Shown here: positions 1 to 8,536 of the stretch, piece by piece | How positions within the stretch are numbered: the stretch's first letter is position 1 | Layout of the letters: every line of letters begins with the position of its first letter | From: Clostridium sp. C105KSO13 | GTDB lineage: Bacteria > Bacillota > Clostridia > Lachnospirales > Lachnospiraceae | DNA length: 64,000 nucleotides | Reading direction: 5' to 3' | NCBI RefSeq assembly: GCF_001517425.1 | Contig: NZ_FBWL01000166.1 | Location: 57,862-121,861 of the forward strand | The notes under the pieces: model-generated | The model's database searches: none | Seen by the model: the letters and a program-made list of their open reading frames with translations, nothing else | What the model was told of the DNA's origin: nothing | Translations under genes and position numbers: made by a program

Positions 1-1140
1 GAATTATTAAATCAGGTTTTAAATATAAGTTTGGTACAGGGGGTGATTAGCAATCCCCGAGCGAAGGACGGGGTTTTAAAGATTAAAGTAAGACCGATTG
101 AAAAGAAAGAGAAACTTTATTTTCAATTGGAGTCATTTACAAGAACCCAGGCCTTTCACGAAAATCTTGCTGCTACGGACGCATCAAAGCGCATTCTAGA
201 CTATATGAAAAATTTCCGGCAGCTGCAAATAGTGACGAGATCTGCAGATTATTCAGTGCTCGTAAGCAATAAAGGAAAGGTGACTATTCAAAATAAGCAG
301 CACAAGAAGGTACGGAAGGAGGCGGAGTTTTCTCATAATCGCAGTAAGAAATATATTTTGCAGGAGGGTGTGGCAGTACCTTTCCTTCAGGATCTGGGAG
401 TGATGACTTCCGATGGTAAAGTTGTCAGATCCCGGTTTGATAAGTTCAGACAGATTAACCGGTTTTTGGAATTTATTGAGGATGTTCTTCCTCAGCTTGA
501 CAGGGGAAGAGAACTGACGGTTTTAGATTTCGGCTGTGGTAAATCATATCTGACTTTCGCGATGTATTATTATCTTCACGAGTTGAAACAGTATGACATA
601 CGTATTATTGGTCTTGATTTAAAGAAGGAAGTTATTTTACAATGTAATGATCTAACCGAAAAATATGGCTATGATAAACTAACATTTTTAGTGGGAGACA
701 TTGCGGATTATGAAGGTGTGGAGGCGGTGGATATGGTAGTAACGCTTCATGCCTGTGATACGGCAACAGATTATGCACTGGCAAAGGCAATTGGATGGAA
801 TGCGAAGGTAATTCTTTCGGTGCCGTGCTGCCAGCATGAGTTAAATGCCCAGATTTCAAGTGATGTTCTAGCTCCGGTTATGGAGTATGGATTGCTCAAA
901 GAGCGGTTTGCAGCACTGATCACAGATGGGTTGCGTGCGAAATATCTTGAATCAGAGGGGTACAATACCCAGGTGCTGGAATTTATTGATATGGAGCATA
1001 CACCCAAAAATATTTTGCTCCGTGCCGTAAAGACCGGGAAAAAACATATGGATGCAAGAGAGAAAGTCCGGGAGTGCGAGACATTTTTGCAGGCAAAGCC
1101 TACATTAGAAAAATTGCTATATCAGGATAGTTCAAGATAA
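1..1140 (+). CDS. Class I SAM-dependent methyltransferase, 5' end outside window
   Basis: The reading frame is open from base 1, so the gene starts upstream; a TTG at 31 is probably internal. The motif I glycine loop is VLDFGCGKSYL (about residue 165 counted from 31), followed by an acidic GLDLKKE strand end. The later segments HACDTATDYAL and SVPCCQHEL are typical of the large-scaffold methyltransferase family (PF13679-like) often annotated only as SAM-dependent methyltransferase. The roughly 150 residues before the SAM fold look like a separate substrate-recognition domain. The substrate cannot be read from sequence; RNA is a reasonable guess from the family. It ends 70 bases before the next gene with no clear terminator, so the two may be cotranscribed. 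Confidence 0.8.
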   Translation, partial: ELLNQVLNISLVQGVISNPRAKDGVLKIKVRPIEKKEKLYFQLESFTRTQAFHENLAATDASKRILDYMKNFRQLQIVTRSADYSVLVSNKGKVTIQNKQHKKVRKEAEFSHNRSKKYILQEGVAVPFLQDLGVMTSDGKVVRSRFDKFRQINRFLEFIEDVLPQLDRGRELTVLDFGCGKSYLTFAMYYYLHELKQYDIRIIGLDLKKEVILQCNDLTEKYGYDKLTFLVGDIADYEGVEAVDMVVTLHACDTATDYALAKAIGWNAKVILSVPCCQHELNAQISSDVLAPVMEYGLLKERFAALITDGLRAKYLESEGYNTQVLEFIDMEHTPKNILLRAVKTGKKHMDAREKVRECETFLQAKPTLEKLLYQDSSR

Positions 1141-1210
1141 TGCGCGGAGATTTGGGCTGAGGGGAGTCAGAATCACCGGTGTTAGATTTAAGCTTAAAGG
1201 GGACGGATAA

Positions 1211-3646
1211 ATGAAGAAGAAAAGGTGGATAAAGGTTGGAATACTGACAGGTGTATTTGCAATTGCGGTCATCGTCAGCAGTCTGGTTACAAATAGAGGA
1301 ACGGATGATGTAACGGTTGATTTTGGGGATCCTTCGCTGCCAAGAGTTTCTTTTACAGTGGCAAATCAGAATGTAAATATACTGGCAGGATATGTGGATG
1401 ATATGGATGTCACTGCAATGAGAGACACAATTACACCGCTGGAGAGTAACGGAACACTTCAAATGACAGTGGAGCAATACGAAAATGATATCCGATCGAT
1501 TCAGTATGAAGTATATTCTTTGGATGGCGAAAAAGTCTACGACAAGGGCGAAATCAAAAATCTCGAGGCTTCACCTGTCAAACTGGATTTGAACAGTGCA
1601 TTGAAAGAAGATGTTTCTGAAGGTGTTTTAAAAGTGACTTTAGAAACTGAAAAGAAACAAATACATTTCTATACGCGAGTTGAAAGGCCGGATAACCTTG
1701 CAATAAAAGAGTGCCTGAATTTTGCAGATAACTTTCATTCCAAAACCTTTGACAATAAAAATGCAGCCGAATTGGCAAAATACCTTGAGACAAATGAGGA
1801 AGGCGACAATACCACATATCAGACGGTAAACATTCATTCGGACAGTTCACAGGTTACATGGGGAAATCTGGCACCAAAGGTATCCGGTGATGTGGAGTGG
1901 AGTATCAAGGAGAGTAACAGTGTGTACACTTCTCTGCTTGCAAAATATCAGGTGACCTGTTCAGGTGACCAAGATGAGGTAGAAACCTATAATATCAAGG
2001 AATTTTTCCGTATAAGACACAGCGGCGATGAAGTTTATCTTCTTGATTATAACCGGACAATGAATCAGGTTTTTAATGGAAATAAAAAAGTATTGGATGA
2101 AACTGGAATATTGCTTGGTATCGCCCCGACAGATGTATCATATAAGACAAATAAGTCAGAAACAATCGTGTCTTTCGTTCAGGAAAGAGACCTTTGGACC
2201 TACAATAAGGAGACGGACGAATTATCACTTGTATTTAGCTTTGCAAACAAAGAGGGACATGATGTGCGCAGCCGGTATGATCAGCATGCGGTCAGAATTA
2301 TCAGCATGGACGATAACGGAAGTACTGTATTTGCCGTCTACGGATATATAAATAGGGGAACGCATGAGGGCAGAGTTGGCGTGGAAGTCTTTTATTTTGA
2401 CATTGAAAAAAATGCTGTGGAGGAAAAAGCATTTATTCCAAGTAACAAATCATTTGCTATTGCTGAGGATGAGTTGGGGAAGATGGCTTACTACAACCAC
2501 GAAAGGGAGATGCTTTATGTTCTGGCAGGTGGGACACTGTATCAGGTGGATTTATTAAAGAATAAGCAGGACGCTCTGACTAAAGATTTGAAAGAGGGCC
2601 AGTACACAGCATCTCAGGATGGGCACTTGCTTGCCTATCAGACAGAGGGCACTCTGGAAAATGCAAAAAAAATTACAATTCTTAATCTGAAAACAGGAAA
2701 AGAAAGAGAACTGGAAGCAAAGGCGGAAGAATCTATTAAGCCGCTGGGATTTGTACACAATGATTTTATTTATGGACGTCAAAAAGCGGGTGACAAGGGG
2801 AAAACGGTGGCCGGAGAAGAAATTCTGCCTATGTATGAGCTGGAAATCAGGGATAGTAAAAACAAAGTTGTGAAGACATACTATGTAGAAGGAACATACA
2901 TTTCGGATGTGCTTGTGGAGGATAATCTTGTTACATTAAACCGGGTGATAAAGTCAGGAGAAAGTTATACGGGAACGGCACAGGACTATATTAGCAATAA
3001 TGTGCAGCGTGAAAAAAGTAATATTTCTTCAGAATCTTATGTTACTGATCTAAAAGAAAAACAGATGAAATTACAGTATGCAGACGGTATTTCCAATCGG
3101 TCTCCTAAAGTTCTCAGACCGAAACAGGTAAAACTGAAGGAACCGGTCACAATTGCATTTGACGGTAAGGTGAAATCTGATAAGTATTATGTTTATGGAA
3201 TGGGAGAACTGACAGGAATCTATGACAAGGCAGCCTTTGCGATTCAAAAGGCAGAACAGGTATCCGGTGTAGTGATTTCTTCTGAACAGTCCTATATTTG
3301 GGAAAAGGGAAACCGAGATCTGGTTTATTATACAGATTCACTGGCAGTAAAGAAAACGGATGAACAGACATCTTTTGAAGCATGTGAGGAAGAGATGAAA
3401 CAGTATCATGCGAAAAAAGTTGACTTGACAGGATGCACGCTGAATCAAATTCTTTATGTAATTAACAAAGGCCTTCCTGTAATTGCACTGACAGACACCA
3501 GTCATGCAATTCTTATGACAGGATACAGTACAACAGATGTGACTTATATAGATCCGGACAATGGAGAGGAACATACGGTCAGTGTTAACGATATGACAGC
3601 TATGACGGCAGGGGGCGGAAACACATTTATCGGATATGTGAAATAA
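1211..3646 (+). CDS. Membrane-anchored extracytoplasmic protein with C-terminal C39-like domain, unknown role
   Basis: An 811-residue protein. Residues about 5-27 form a single membrane anchor after a basic MKKKRW start, so nearly all of it lies outside the membrane. The middle (about 270-600) is rich in short beta strands with recurring aromatic and glycine turns, consistent with a propeller-like fold. The end resembles a papain-like C39 peptidase domain: TSHAILMTGY carries the His (about residue 763) and YIDPDNGEE the Asp (about 781). I do not see the usual N-terminal catalytic Cys motif; the Cys in LTGCTLNQ (742) sits after the position expected, so the domain may be inactive or binding only. 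Start ATG follows AAAGGGGA. No function can be assigned; cell-envelope display is an inference. Confidence 0.75.
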   Translation: MKKKRWIKVGILTGVFAIAVIVSSLVTNRGTDDVTVDFGDPSLPRVSFTVANQNVNILAGYVDDMDVTAMRDTITPLESNGTLQMTVEQYENDIRSIQYEVYSLDGEKVYDKGEIKNLEASPVKLDLNSALKEDVSEGVLKVTLETEKKQIHFYTRVERPDNLAIKECLNFADNFHSKTFDNKNAAELAKYLETNEEGDNTTYQTVNIHSDSSQVTWGNLAPKVSGDVEWSIKESNSVYTSLLAKYQVTCSGDQDEVETYNIKEFFRIRHSGDEVYLLDYNRTMNQVFNGNKKVLDETGILLGIAPTDVSYKTNKSETIVSFVQERDLWTYNKETDELSLVFSFANKEGHDVRSRYDQHAVRIISMDDNGSTVFAVYGYINRGTHEGRVGVEVFYFDIEKNAVEEKAFIPSNKSFAIAEDELGKMAYYNHEREMLYVLAGGTLYQVDLLKNKQDALTKDLKEGQYTASQDGHLLAYQTEGTLENAKKITILNLKTGKERELEAKAEESIKPLGFVHNDFIYGRQKAGDKGKTVAGEEILPMYELEIRDSKNKVVKTYYVEGTYISDVLVEDNLVTLNRVIKSGESYTGTAQDYISNNVQREKSNISSESYVTDLKEKQMKLQYADGISNRSPKVLRPKQVKLKEPVTIAFDGKVKSDKYYVYGMGELTGIYDKAAFAIQKAEQVSGVVISSEQSYIWEKGNRDLVYYTDSLAVKKTDEQTSFEACEEEMKQYHAKKVDLTGCTLNQILYVINKGLPVIALTDTSHAILMTGYSTTDVTYIDPDNGEEHTVSVNDMTAMTAGGGNTFIGYVK

Positions 3647-3714
3647 AAAGCCCCTGTCAGCCGACAGCCTGTTGGACAGGTGTGTCGATATGCAGGACCT
3701 TTTTATTTCTAAAA
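3640..3714. terminator. Possible bidirectional terminator
   Basis: The outer arms AAATAAAAAG and CTTTTTATTT can pair around an inner CCTG/CAGG stem, giving A and U tracts on both strands between the convergent large anchored protein gene and queT. The inner region is imperfectly paired. Confidence 0.45.
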
Positions 3715-3736
3715 GTATAATATCGGAGATATGACA

Positions 3737-4234
3737 TTAAGATATTCTGAAAATAGTACGCCGATATTTATGCAGCGCTGTATATAAAAGCATTCCCAAT
3801 ATTCCGCAGGAGATCACCTCTCCAATGCCTACGGTTAACATCATCAAAGGGAGCGGTAAGGGTATCTGATACCCATAACGAAGGACAAAGGGTACAATAA
3901 TCATATTGGACACAATGGGGGGCAGAGGTGCCAGAAACTTATTTTTATTTCGAAGCCGCCAAGTAAAGAACGCGCCAATCAAAGTAGCCAGGCTTCCGAA
4001 AATAATATCCGGCAGGATACTGCCTCCGAGTATGTTGCTGATAAGGCATCCGATTAATAAACCAGGGACTGCAGCCGGCGTGAATACCGGAAGAATGGTA
4101 AGTGCTTCGGAAATACGGACCTGTACTTCTCCGTAACTGAAGGGTGCAAATAAGAGTGTGAGCACCACGTAGATAGCAGCAATCATGGCTGCCTGTGCCA
4201 TAAAAAGCACCTTGTTGTTTCTTAATTCTCTCAT
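3737..4234 (-). CDS. queT: QueT family queuosine-precursor transporter
   Basis: A 165-residue protein with five or six hydrophobic segments, matching the usual length of QueT (COG4708), the substrate-binding membrane subunit of an energy-coupling-factor importer for a queuosine precursor such as preQ1. Recognisable family stretches are LFAPFSYGEVQVRISEAL near residue 30 and GLLIGCLISNILGG near residue 60. It is transcribed alone, opposite to asnS, behind a promoter and a folded leader at 4235-4331 that looks like a preQ1 riboswitch, which supports the assignment. It would rely on ECF energising subunits encoded elsewhere. Confidence 0.9.
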   Translation of the reverse strand: MRELRNNKVLFMAQAAMIAAIYVVLTLLFAPFSYGEVQVRISEALTILPVFTPAAVPGLLIGCLISNILGGSILPDIIFGSLATLIGAFFTWRLRNKNKFLAPLPPIVSNMIIVPFVLRYGYQIPLPLPLMMLTVGIGEVISCGILGMLLYTALHKYRRTIFRIS

Positions 4235-4331
4235 CTTTCTAAATCTCCTCTAGTTTTGTTTTACGAGTGGAAGGTCACGAACACTCGATTTGGTTAGCCC
4301 TATAGACCTTGGTTTTACGGGCTTTTGGACG
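4235..4331 (-). promoter_or_regulatory. Structured queT leader, preQ1 riboswitch candidate
   Basis: On the minus strand the leader holds two hairpins. The first pairs AGCCC (4319-4323) with GGGCT (4296-4300). The second pairs CGAGTG (4282-4287) with CACTCG (4264-4269) around a 12-base loop, followed by an A-rich tail and CTAGAGGAG, the ribosome binding site. Hairpin plus A-rich tail next to the Shine-Dalgarno is the H-type layout of class I preQ1 riboswitches, and the CCTT of the loop could pair with the GAGG of the SD. In addition AAGGTC in loop 1 (4305-4310) is complementary to GACCTT in loop 2 (4271-4276). Class is not certain from sequence alone; the position before queT is the strongest support. 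Confidence 0.6.
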
Positions 4332-4337
4332 GTTCAT

Positions 4338-4366
4338 AGTATAGCATGAAGAAATGGTGAATGCAA
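4338..4366 (-). promoter_or_regulatory. queT promoter
   Basis: Minus-strand TTGCAT (4361-4366), 17-base spacer, TATACT (4338-4343). The start would fall near 4331, just before the first leader hairpin. Confidence 0.7.
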
Positions 4367-4443
4367 GCGGTATCTTTGATGCCTTTTTGCGTATTGATTT
4401 TTTCAACACGGATTGCTACAATGAGTACATAGACAGAACAAGA

Positions 4444-4473
4444 TTGTATTTTAGGCAGATTCGGTGTTATAAT
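4444..4473 (+). promoter_or_regulatory. asnS promoter
   Basis: TTGTAT (4444-4449), 18-base spacer, TATAAT (4468-4473), about 40 bases before the asnS start. No T-box leader is visible in the remaining short gap. Confidence 0.6.
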
Positions 4474-4516
4474 AATAACATTGCAAGCAGAACATATGAG
4501 ATGAGGAGCATTTATA

Positions 4517-5908
4517 ATGAAACTAATAACAATTCGGGAACTATTTAAAAACAGAGAAAAGTATTTGGATAAGAAAATAACAGTAGGGGGCTGGATCCGC
4601 AGTATACGTGATTCTAAAACTTTTGGATTCATAGTCTTAAACGACGGCTCCTACTTTGAAACATTGCAGATTGTTTATCATGATAAGATGGCAAATTTTG
4701 AGGAAATCTCCAAGCAGAACGTGGGTTCAGCTTTGGTTGTCACGGGAACACTGGTTGCTACACCCCAGGCTAAGCAGCCATTTGAGATTCAGGCAGATGA
4801 AGTTGCAGTAGAAGGAACCTCAGCACCCGACTATCCATTGCAAAAGAAACGACATAGTTTCGAATACCTTAGAACAATTTCTCACCTGCGGCCTAGAACC
4901 AACACATTTCAAGCGGTATTTCGTGTCCGTTCATTAACGGCATATGCGATTCACAAATTTTTTCAGGAACGAGGGTTCGTTTATGTTCACACCCCGCTGA
5001 TAACAGGGAGCGACTGTGAGGGTGCGGGAGAGATGTTTCGTGTGACTACTCTGGACATGGAGAATCTGCCGGAGAAGTCAGACGGAACAGTAGATTACAC
5101 AAAGGACTTTTTTGGCAAGGAAACAAATTTGACTGTAAGTGGTCAGCTTAATGGAGAAACATTTGCACAGGCATTTAGAAGTATTTATACTTTTGGACCT
5201 ACTTTCCGTGCAGAAAATTCAAACACTACACGGCATGCTGCTGAGTTCTGGATGATTGAGCCTGAGATTGCCTTTGCAGATTTAGATGACGATATGGATT
5301 TGGCGGAGGCTATGCTGAAGTATGTGATTTCCTATGTCATTGAGAATGCTCCGGAGGAAATGAATTTCTTTAACTCATTTGTGGATAAGGGTCTTCTTGA
5401 CAGACTGCAGAATGTGGTGACTTCGGATTTTGCAAGGGTACCCTATACTGAGGCAGTAGAAATTCTCGAGAAGAATAATGACAAGTTTGAGTACAAGGTC
5501 ACCTGGGGAACGGACCTGCAGACAGAGCATGAACGTTACCTAACGGAAAAGATATATAAACGTCCAGTATTTGTAACGAATTATCCGAAAGAAATTAAGG
5601 CGTTTTATATGAAACTTAATGATGACCAAAAGACAGTTGCGGCAGTGGATTGCCTTGTGCCGGGTATCGGTGAGATTATCGGTGGAAGCCAAAGGGAAGA
5701 TGATTATGAGAAACTTTTGAATCGGATGAAGGAAATGCATCTGAATGAGGAAGACTACAAATTTTATTTAGATCTCAGAAAATATGGGTCTACCCGACAT
5801 GCAGGCTTTGGGCTTGGCTTTGAGAGGTGTGTCATGTATTTGACTGGTATGTCTAATATCCGTGATGTTATACCATTCCCAAGAACAGTGAATAACTGTG
5901 AACTGTAG
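4517..5908 (+). CDS. asnS: Asparaginyl-tRNA synthetase
   Basis: A 463-residue class IIb synthetase that charges tRNA-Asn in the cytoplasm. The N-terminal OB-fold anticodon-binding domain covers about residues 1-110 ([20 protein letters not shown]). Motif 2 is seen in [21 protein letters not shown] and motif 3 in the C-terminal [15 protein letters not shown]. The end, [16 protein letters not shown], is the normal AsnRS terminus, so the gene is complete. The ATG follows GAGGAG. Monocistronic: it has its own promoter and a strong hairpin terminator right after the stop. Confidence 0.97.
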   Translation: MKLITIRELFKNREKYLDKKITVGGWIRSIRDSKTFGFIVLNDGSYFETLQIVYHDKMANFEEISKQNVGSALVVTGTLVATPQAKQPFEIQADEVAVEGTSAPDYPLQKKRHSFEYLRTISHLRPRTNTFQAVFRVRSLTAYAIHKFFQERGFVYVHTPLITGSDCEGAGEMFRVTTLDMENLPEKSDGTVDYTKDFFGKETNLTVSGQLNGETFAQAFRSIYTFGPTFRAENSNTTRHAAEFWMIEPEIAFADLDDDMDLAEAMLKYVISYVIENAPEEMNFFNSFVDKGLLDRLQNVVTSDFARVPYTEAVEILEKNNDKFEYKVTWGTDLQTEHERYLTEKIYKRPVFVTNYPKEIKAFYMKLNDDQKTVAAVDCLVPGIGEIIGGSQREDDYEKLLNRMKEMHLNEEDYKFYLDLRKYGSTRHAGFGLGFERCVMYLTGMSNIRDVIPFPRTVNNCEL

Positions 5909-5928
5909 ATAATAAAGAGGATCGATTT

Positions 5929-5968
5929 GAGGATGTAACTATCGGGAAGCGGGTTACATCCTCTTTGT
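5929..5968 (+). terminator. asnS terminator
   Basis: A perfect 11-base stem GAGGATGTAAC (5929-5939) / GTTACATCCTC (5953-5963) followed by a short T-rich run. Confidence 0.75.
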
Positions 5969-5982
5969 GTATGGAGGAGTTT

Positions 5983-7032
5983 ATGAAATTTATTCACATT
6001 GCCGATGTGCATTTGGGAGCAGAGCCAGATGCCGGGGAGGCATACAGTAAAGGACGTCCACGGGAACTGTGGGATACTTTTTCGCGCATTATAGCATTAT
6101 GTGAGGAAGAGAAAACAGATGTTTTGCTGATTGCAGGTGATTTATTTCATCGGCAGCCTCTGCTGCGTGAACTGAAGGAGGTAAATTATCTGTTTTCTAC
6201 GCTGACGCATACTCAGGTTATTTTCATTGCCGGTAATCATGACTACATAAAGAAAGATTCCTACTACAGGACATTTTGCTGGAGTGGCAATGTACATCCG
6301 TTATTGGAAGAGAACATGGAGCATGTGGAGTTGCCCAGGCTGAACCTGGGGGTGTATGGATTCAGTTATCATACCAGAGAAATCCGGGAAGAAAAGTATT
6401 CTGTTAAGGCTCCGAGAGGATATCTCTATGAAATTTTACTGGCTCATGGCGGTGATGAAGGGCATATACCCATGAAGAAGGCTGTGCTGGAAAGTTCCGG
6501 ATTTGATTACATCGCGATGGGACATATTCATAAACCTCAGGCACTGGTGGCAAATCTGGCAGTTTACGCAGGGGCTCTGGAGCCGGTGGATAAAAACGAT
6601 ACGGGATTCCATGGGTACATTCGAGGAGTAATTACTGAAAAAGGGACCTTTGTAGAATTTGTTCCTTTCGCCGGCAGAGAGTACATTCATCTGGTTATGC
6701 ACGTAGATGAGACCACGACAAACGGAAGTTTGAAAGATTATATTGCTCATGTCATAGAGAAGCGCGGTACAGAGAATATGTATAAAGTTATTCTCCGCGG
6801 ACGACGAGATCCGGCTGTGGAATTTGATACAATGCATGTGGACATGTATGGAAATATACTGGAGATTGTGGACGAAACCCGGCCGGCCTATGATTATGAG
6901 TTGTTATATGCTGAAAATGAAAATAATCTGATAGGACAATATATAGAAGCGTTTCGGGGATGCGAAGCGGGCAGCATGGAGAATCAGGCTTTGCAGGAAG
7001 GTGTTCAGGCACTTTTGGACAGCCGCCTGTGA
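5983..7032 (+). CDS. YhaO/SbcD-like DNA repair metallophosphoesterase
   Basis: A calcineurin-like phosphoesterase of 349 residues. Metal ligands are clear in order: FIHIADVHLGAEPD (D-x-H), LLIAGDLFH (GD), FIAGNHDYI (GNHD), LLAHGGDEGH and MGHIHKPQ (GH-x-H). This is the Mre11/SbcD nuclease fold, shorter than E. coli SbcD and closest to YhaO. The start at 5983 is chosen because GGAGGAG lies 6 bases before it; upstream in-frame ATGs overlap the SD. It is 18 bases from the next gene, an SbcC/YhaN-like ATPase, and the two should form a DNA-end-processing nuclease-ATPase complex. Confidence 0.85.
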   Translation: MKFIHIADVHLGAEPDAGEAYSKGRPRELWDTFSRIIALCEEEKTDVLLIAGDLFHRQPLLRELKEVNYLFSTLTHTQVIFIAGNHDYIKKDSYYRTFCWSGNVHPLLEENMEHVELPRLNLGVYGFSYHTREIREEKYSVKAPRGYLYEILLAHGGDEGHIPMKKAVLESSGFDYIAMGHIHKPQALVANLAVYAGALEPVDKNDTGFHGYIRGVITEKGTFVEFVPFAGREYIHLVMHVDETTTNGSLKDYIAHVIEKRGTENMYKVILRGRRDPAVEFDTMHVDMYGNILEIVDETRPAYDYELLYAENENNLIGQYIEAFRGCEAGSMENQALQEGVQALLDSRL

Positions 7033-7050
7033 TGAAGACGGAGAGAAAAA

Positions 7051-8481
7051 ATGGAAATCACGGAACTATATCTAAAAAATTTCGGGAAGTTTTCAGAGCG
7101 GCATTTCTTTTTAAATAAAGGAATCCATATTTTTTATGGTGAAAATGAATATGGAAAAACTACTATATATGAATTTATAAAGGCTATGTTTTTCGGAATG
7201 GAGAGAGGGAGAGGACGGGCTGCGTTAAATGACAAGTTCAGCCGCTATGAGCCTTGGAATAATCCAAATTACTATGCGGGCGTCATGCGTTTTGTTAGCG
7301 GCGGGAAGAATTTTCGGCTGGAGCGTCACTTTGACAGGTATTCCAAAGGGGCTAGCCTGGTGTGTGAAGATGACGGCGAGGAATTATCTCTGGAGGACGG
7401 AGACTTGGAGATGCTGCTGGGGCAGGTAACCAGCGAATCTTTTGAAAATACGGTGGCTATCGGGCAGCTTACTGCAAAACCCGGAAGCGGTCTTGCAGAG
7501 GAACTGAATAATTATGCTGCTAACTTATATGAGACTGGAAGTGGTGCCGTGAACCTTAACGCCGCATTGGATATGCTTCGGCTGCGGAAGAAAACTGTAG
7601 AACAGGAAATGAAGAGGTCTACAGATAAGCAGGAACGGAAGAAAGATGCAGTGCGTCAGGAGATCCAATATATAGAGAATGATGAAAAAAGGCTGCAAAA
7701 TGAACTGGAAGATTGCTATGGAAAAATTAAAAGTGAGAGCATCGAAGAGAGGACAGAAAACACTATATACAAGAAATTGTTTATAACGGGTAGTATTGGT
7801 ATTATTGCAGGACTTTTGGGGGGAACGATTTCTATGTTTTCATGGGTTCTGCTGGCAGCTGGTCTGACAATTCTTTTTATAAGCATTGTAAAATATAGGA
7901 AAATTGATAAGAATGGTTACCAGACAAATCAGCAAAAGCTTCAATGGGAAAAGCAGCGCATACAGGAGGAGATTAAGGAAAAGCAGATAAGCCTTCAAAA
8001 CCTGAGAGAACATCTGGATGAGTTAGAGATGCCGTCCGAAGAAGCTAGTAAGTTAAAGGTTACTAGGCAGGCATTGCTGTTGGCACAAGATAAAATTCAA
8101 GAGGTGTCCCAAAGCATGGCCAAAGGATTTGGTGATACACTAAATGAGAATGCATCAGAGATTCTTGAGCAGATAACAAATGGCAGATACACAAAACTGC
8201 TGATAGACACACAGCTGAGTATGGTATTATATAAGGACGGAGTTCGGATTCCTGTAGAGAGGGTATCCCGGGGCACGATGGAGCAGGTATACTTTGCGCT
8301 CAGAATGGCTGTTATGGATTTGCTCTGCGAGGAGCCCCAACCTATTATCCTGGATGATGCATTTGTATATTACGACGAAAAAAGATTAAAATCTGTTTTA
8401 AAGTGGTTGAGTGAACAAGAAAGACAGGTTATAATATTTAGTTGTCAAAAGCGCGAGCAAGAAATTGTAAAACAATTCTGA
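7051..8481 (+). CDS. YhaN-like AAA ATPase, short form with membrane segments
   Basis: 476 residues. The Walker A is YGENEYGKTT (about residue 30-39) in an SMC/RecF-type N-terminal lobe; the signature and Walker B come at the end (VSRGTMEQVYFALRMA and PIILDDAFVYYD). Between them are two coiled-coil stretches around a pair of hydrophobic segments (about residues 247-285). Full-length YhaN or SbcC proteins are 900-1000 residues, so the coiled-coil arm is much shortened. The hydrophobic hairpin suggests membrane attachment at the coil tip. Partner of the preceding phosphoesterase in one transcript. Both ATP-site halves are intact, so I do not call it broken. Confidence 0.8.
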   Translation: MEITELYLKNFGKFSERHFFLNKGIHIFYGENEYGKTTIYEFIKAMFFGMERGRGRAALNDKFSRYEPWNNPNYYAGVMRFVSGGKNFRLERHFDRYSKGASLVCEDDGEELSLEDGDLEMLLGQVTSESFENTVAIGQLTAKPGSGLAEELNNYAANLYETGSGAVNLNAALDMLRLRKKTVEQEMKRSTDKQERKKDAVRQEIQYIENDEKRLQNELEDCYGKIKSESIEERTENTIYKKLFITGSIGIIAGLLGGTISMFSWVLLAAGLTILFISIVKYRKIDKNGYQTNQQKLQWEKQRIQEEIKEKQISLQNLREHLDELEMPSEEASKLKVTRQALLLAQDKIQEVSQSMAKGFGDTLNENASEILEQITNGRYTKLLIDTQLSMVLYKDGVRIPVERVSRGTMEQVYFALRMAVMDLLCEEPQPIILDDAFVYYDEKRLKSVLKWLSEQERQVIIFSCQKREQEIVKQF

Positions 8482-8493
8482 AAACGGTGCGCA

Positions 8494-8512
8494 AAAGGGA
8501 CAGTCCCCTTTG
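8494..8512. repeat. Small GC hairpin between yhaN-like gene and cca
   Basis: AAAGGG pairs with CCCTTT around ACAGTC, followed by a T-rich stretch. A closely related hairpin of the same AAGGGG-ACTG-CCCTTT type is at 58206-58224. It could act as a weak terminator. Confidence 0.4.
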
Positions 8513-8536
8513 ATGTTTTGATGAAAGGAAGAGCAA

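Noticed and set aside
5965..5982. Earlier in-frame ATGs for the YhaO-like gene
   Set aside because: They overlap the terminator and the GGAGGAG SD of the ATG at 5983.
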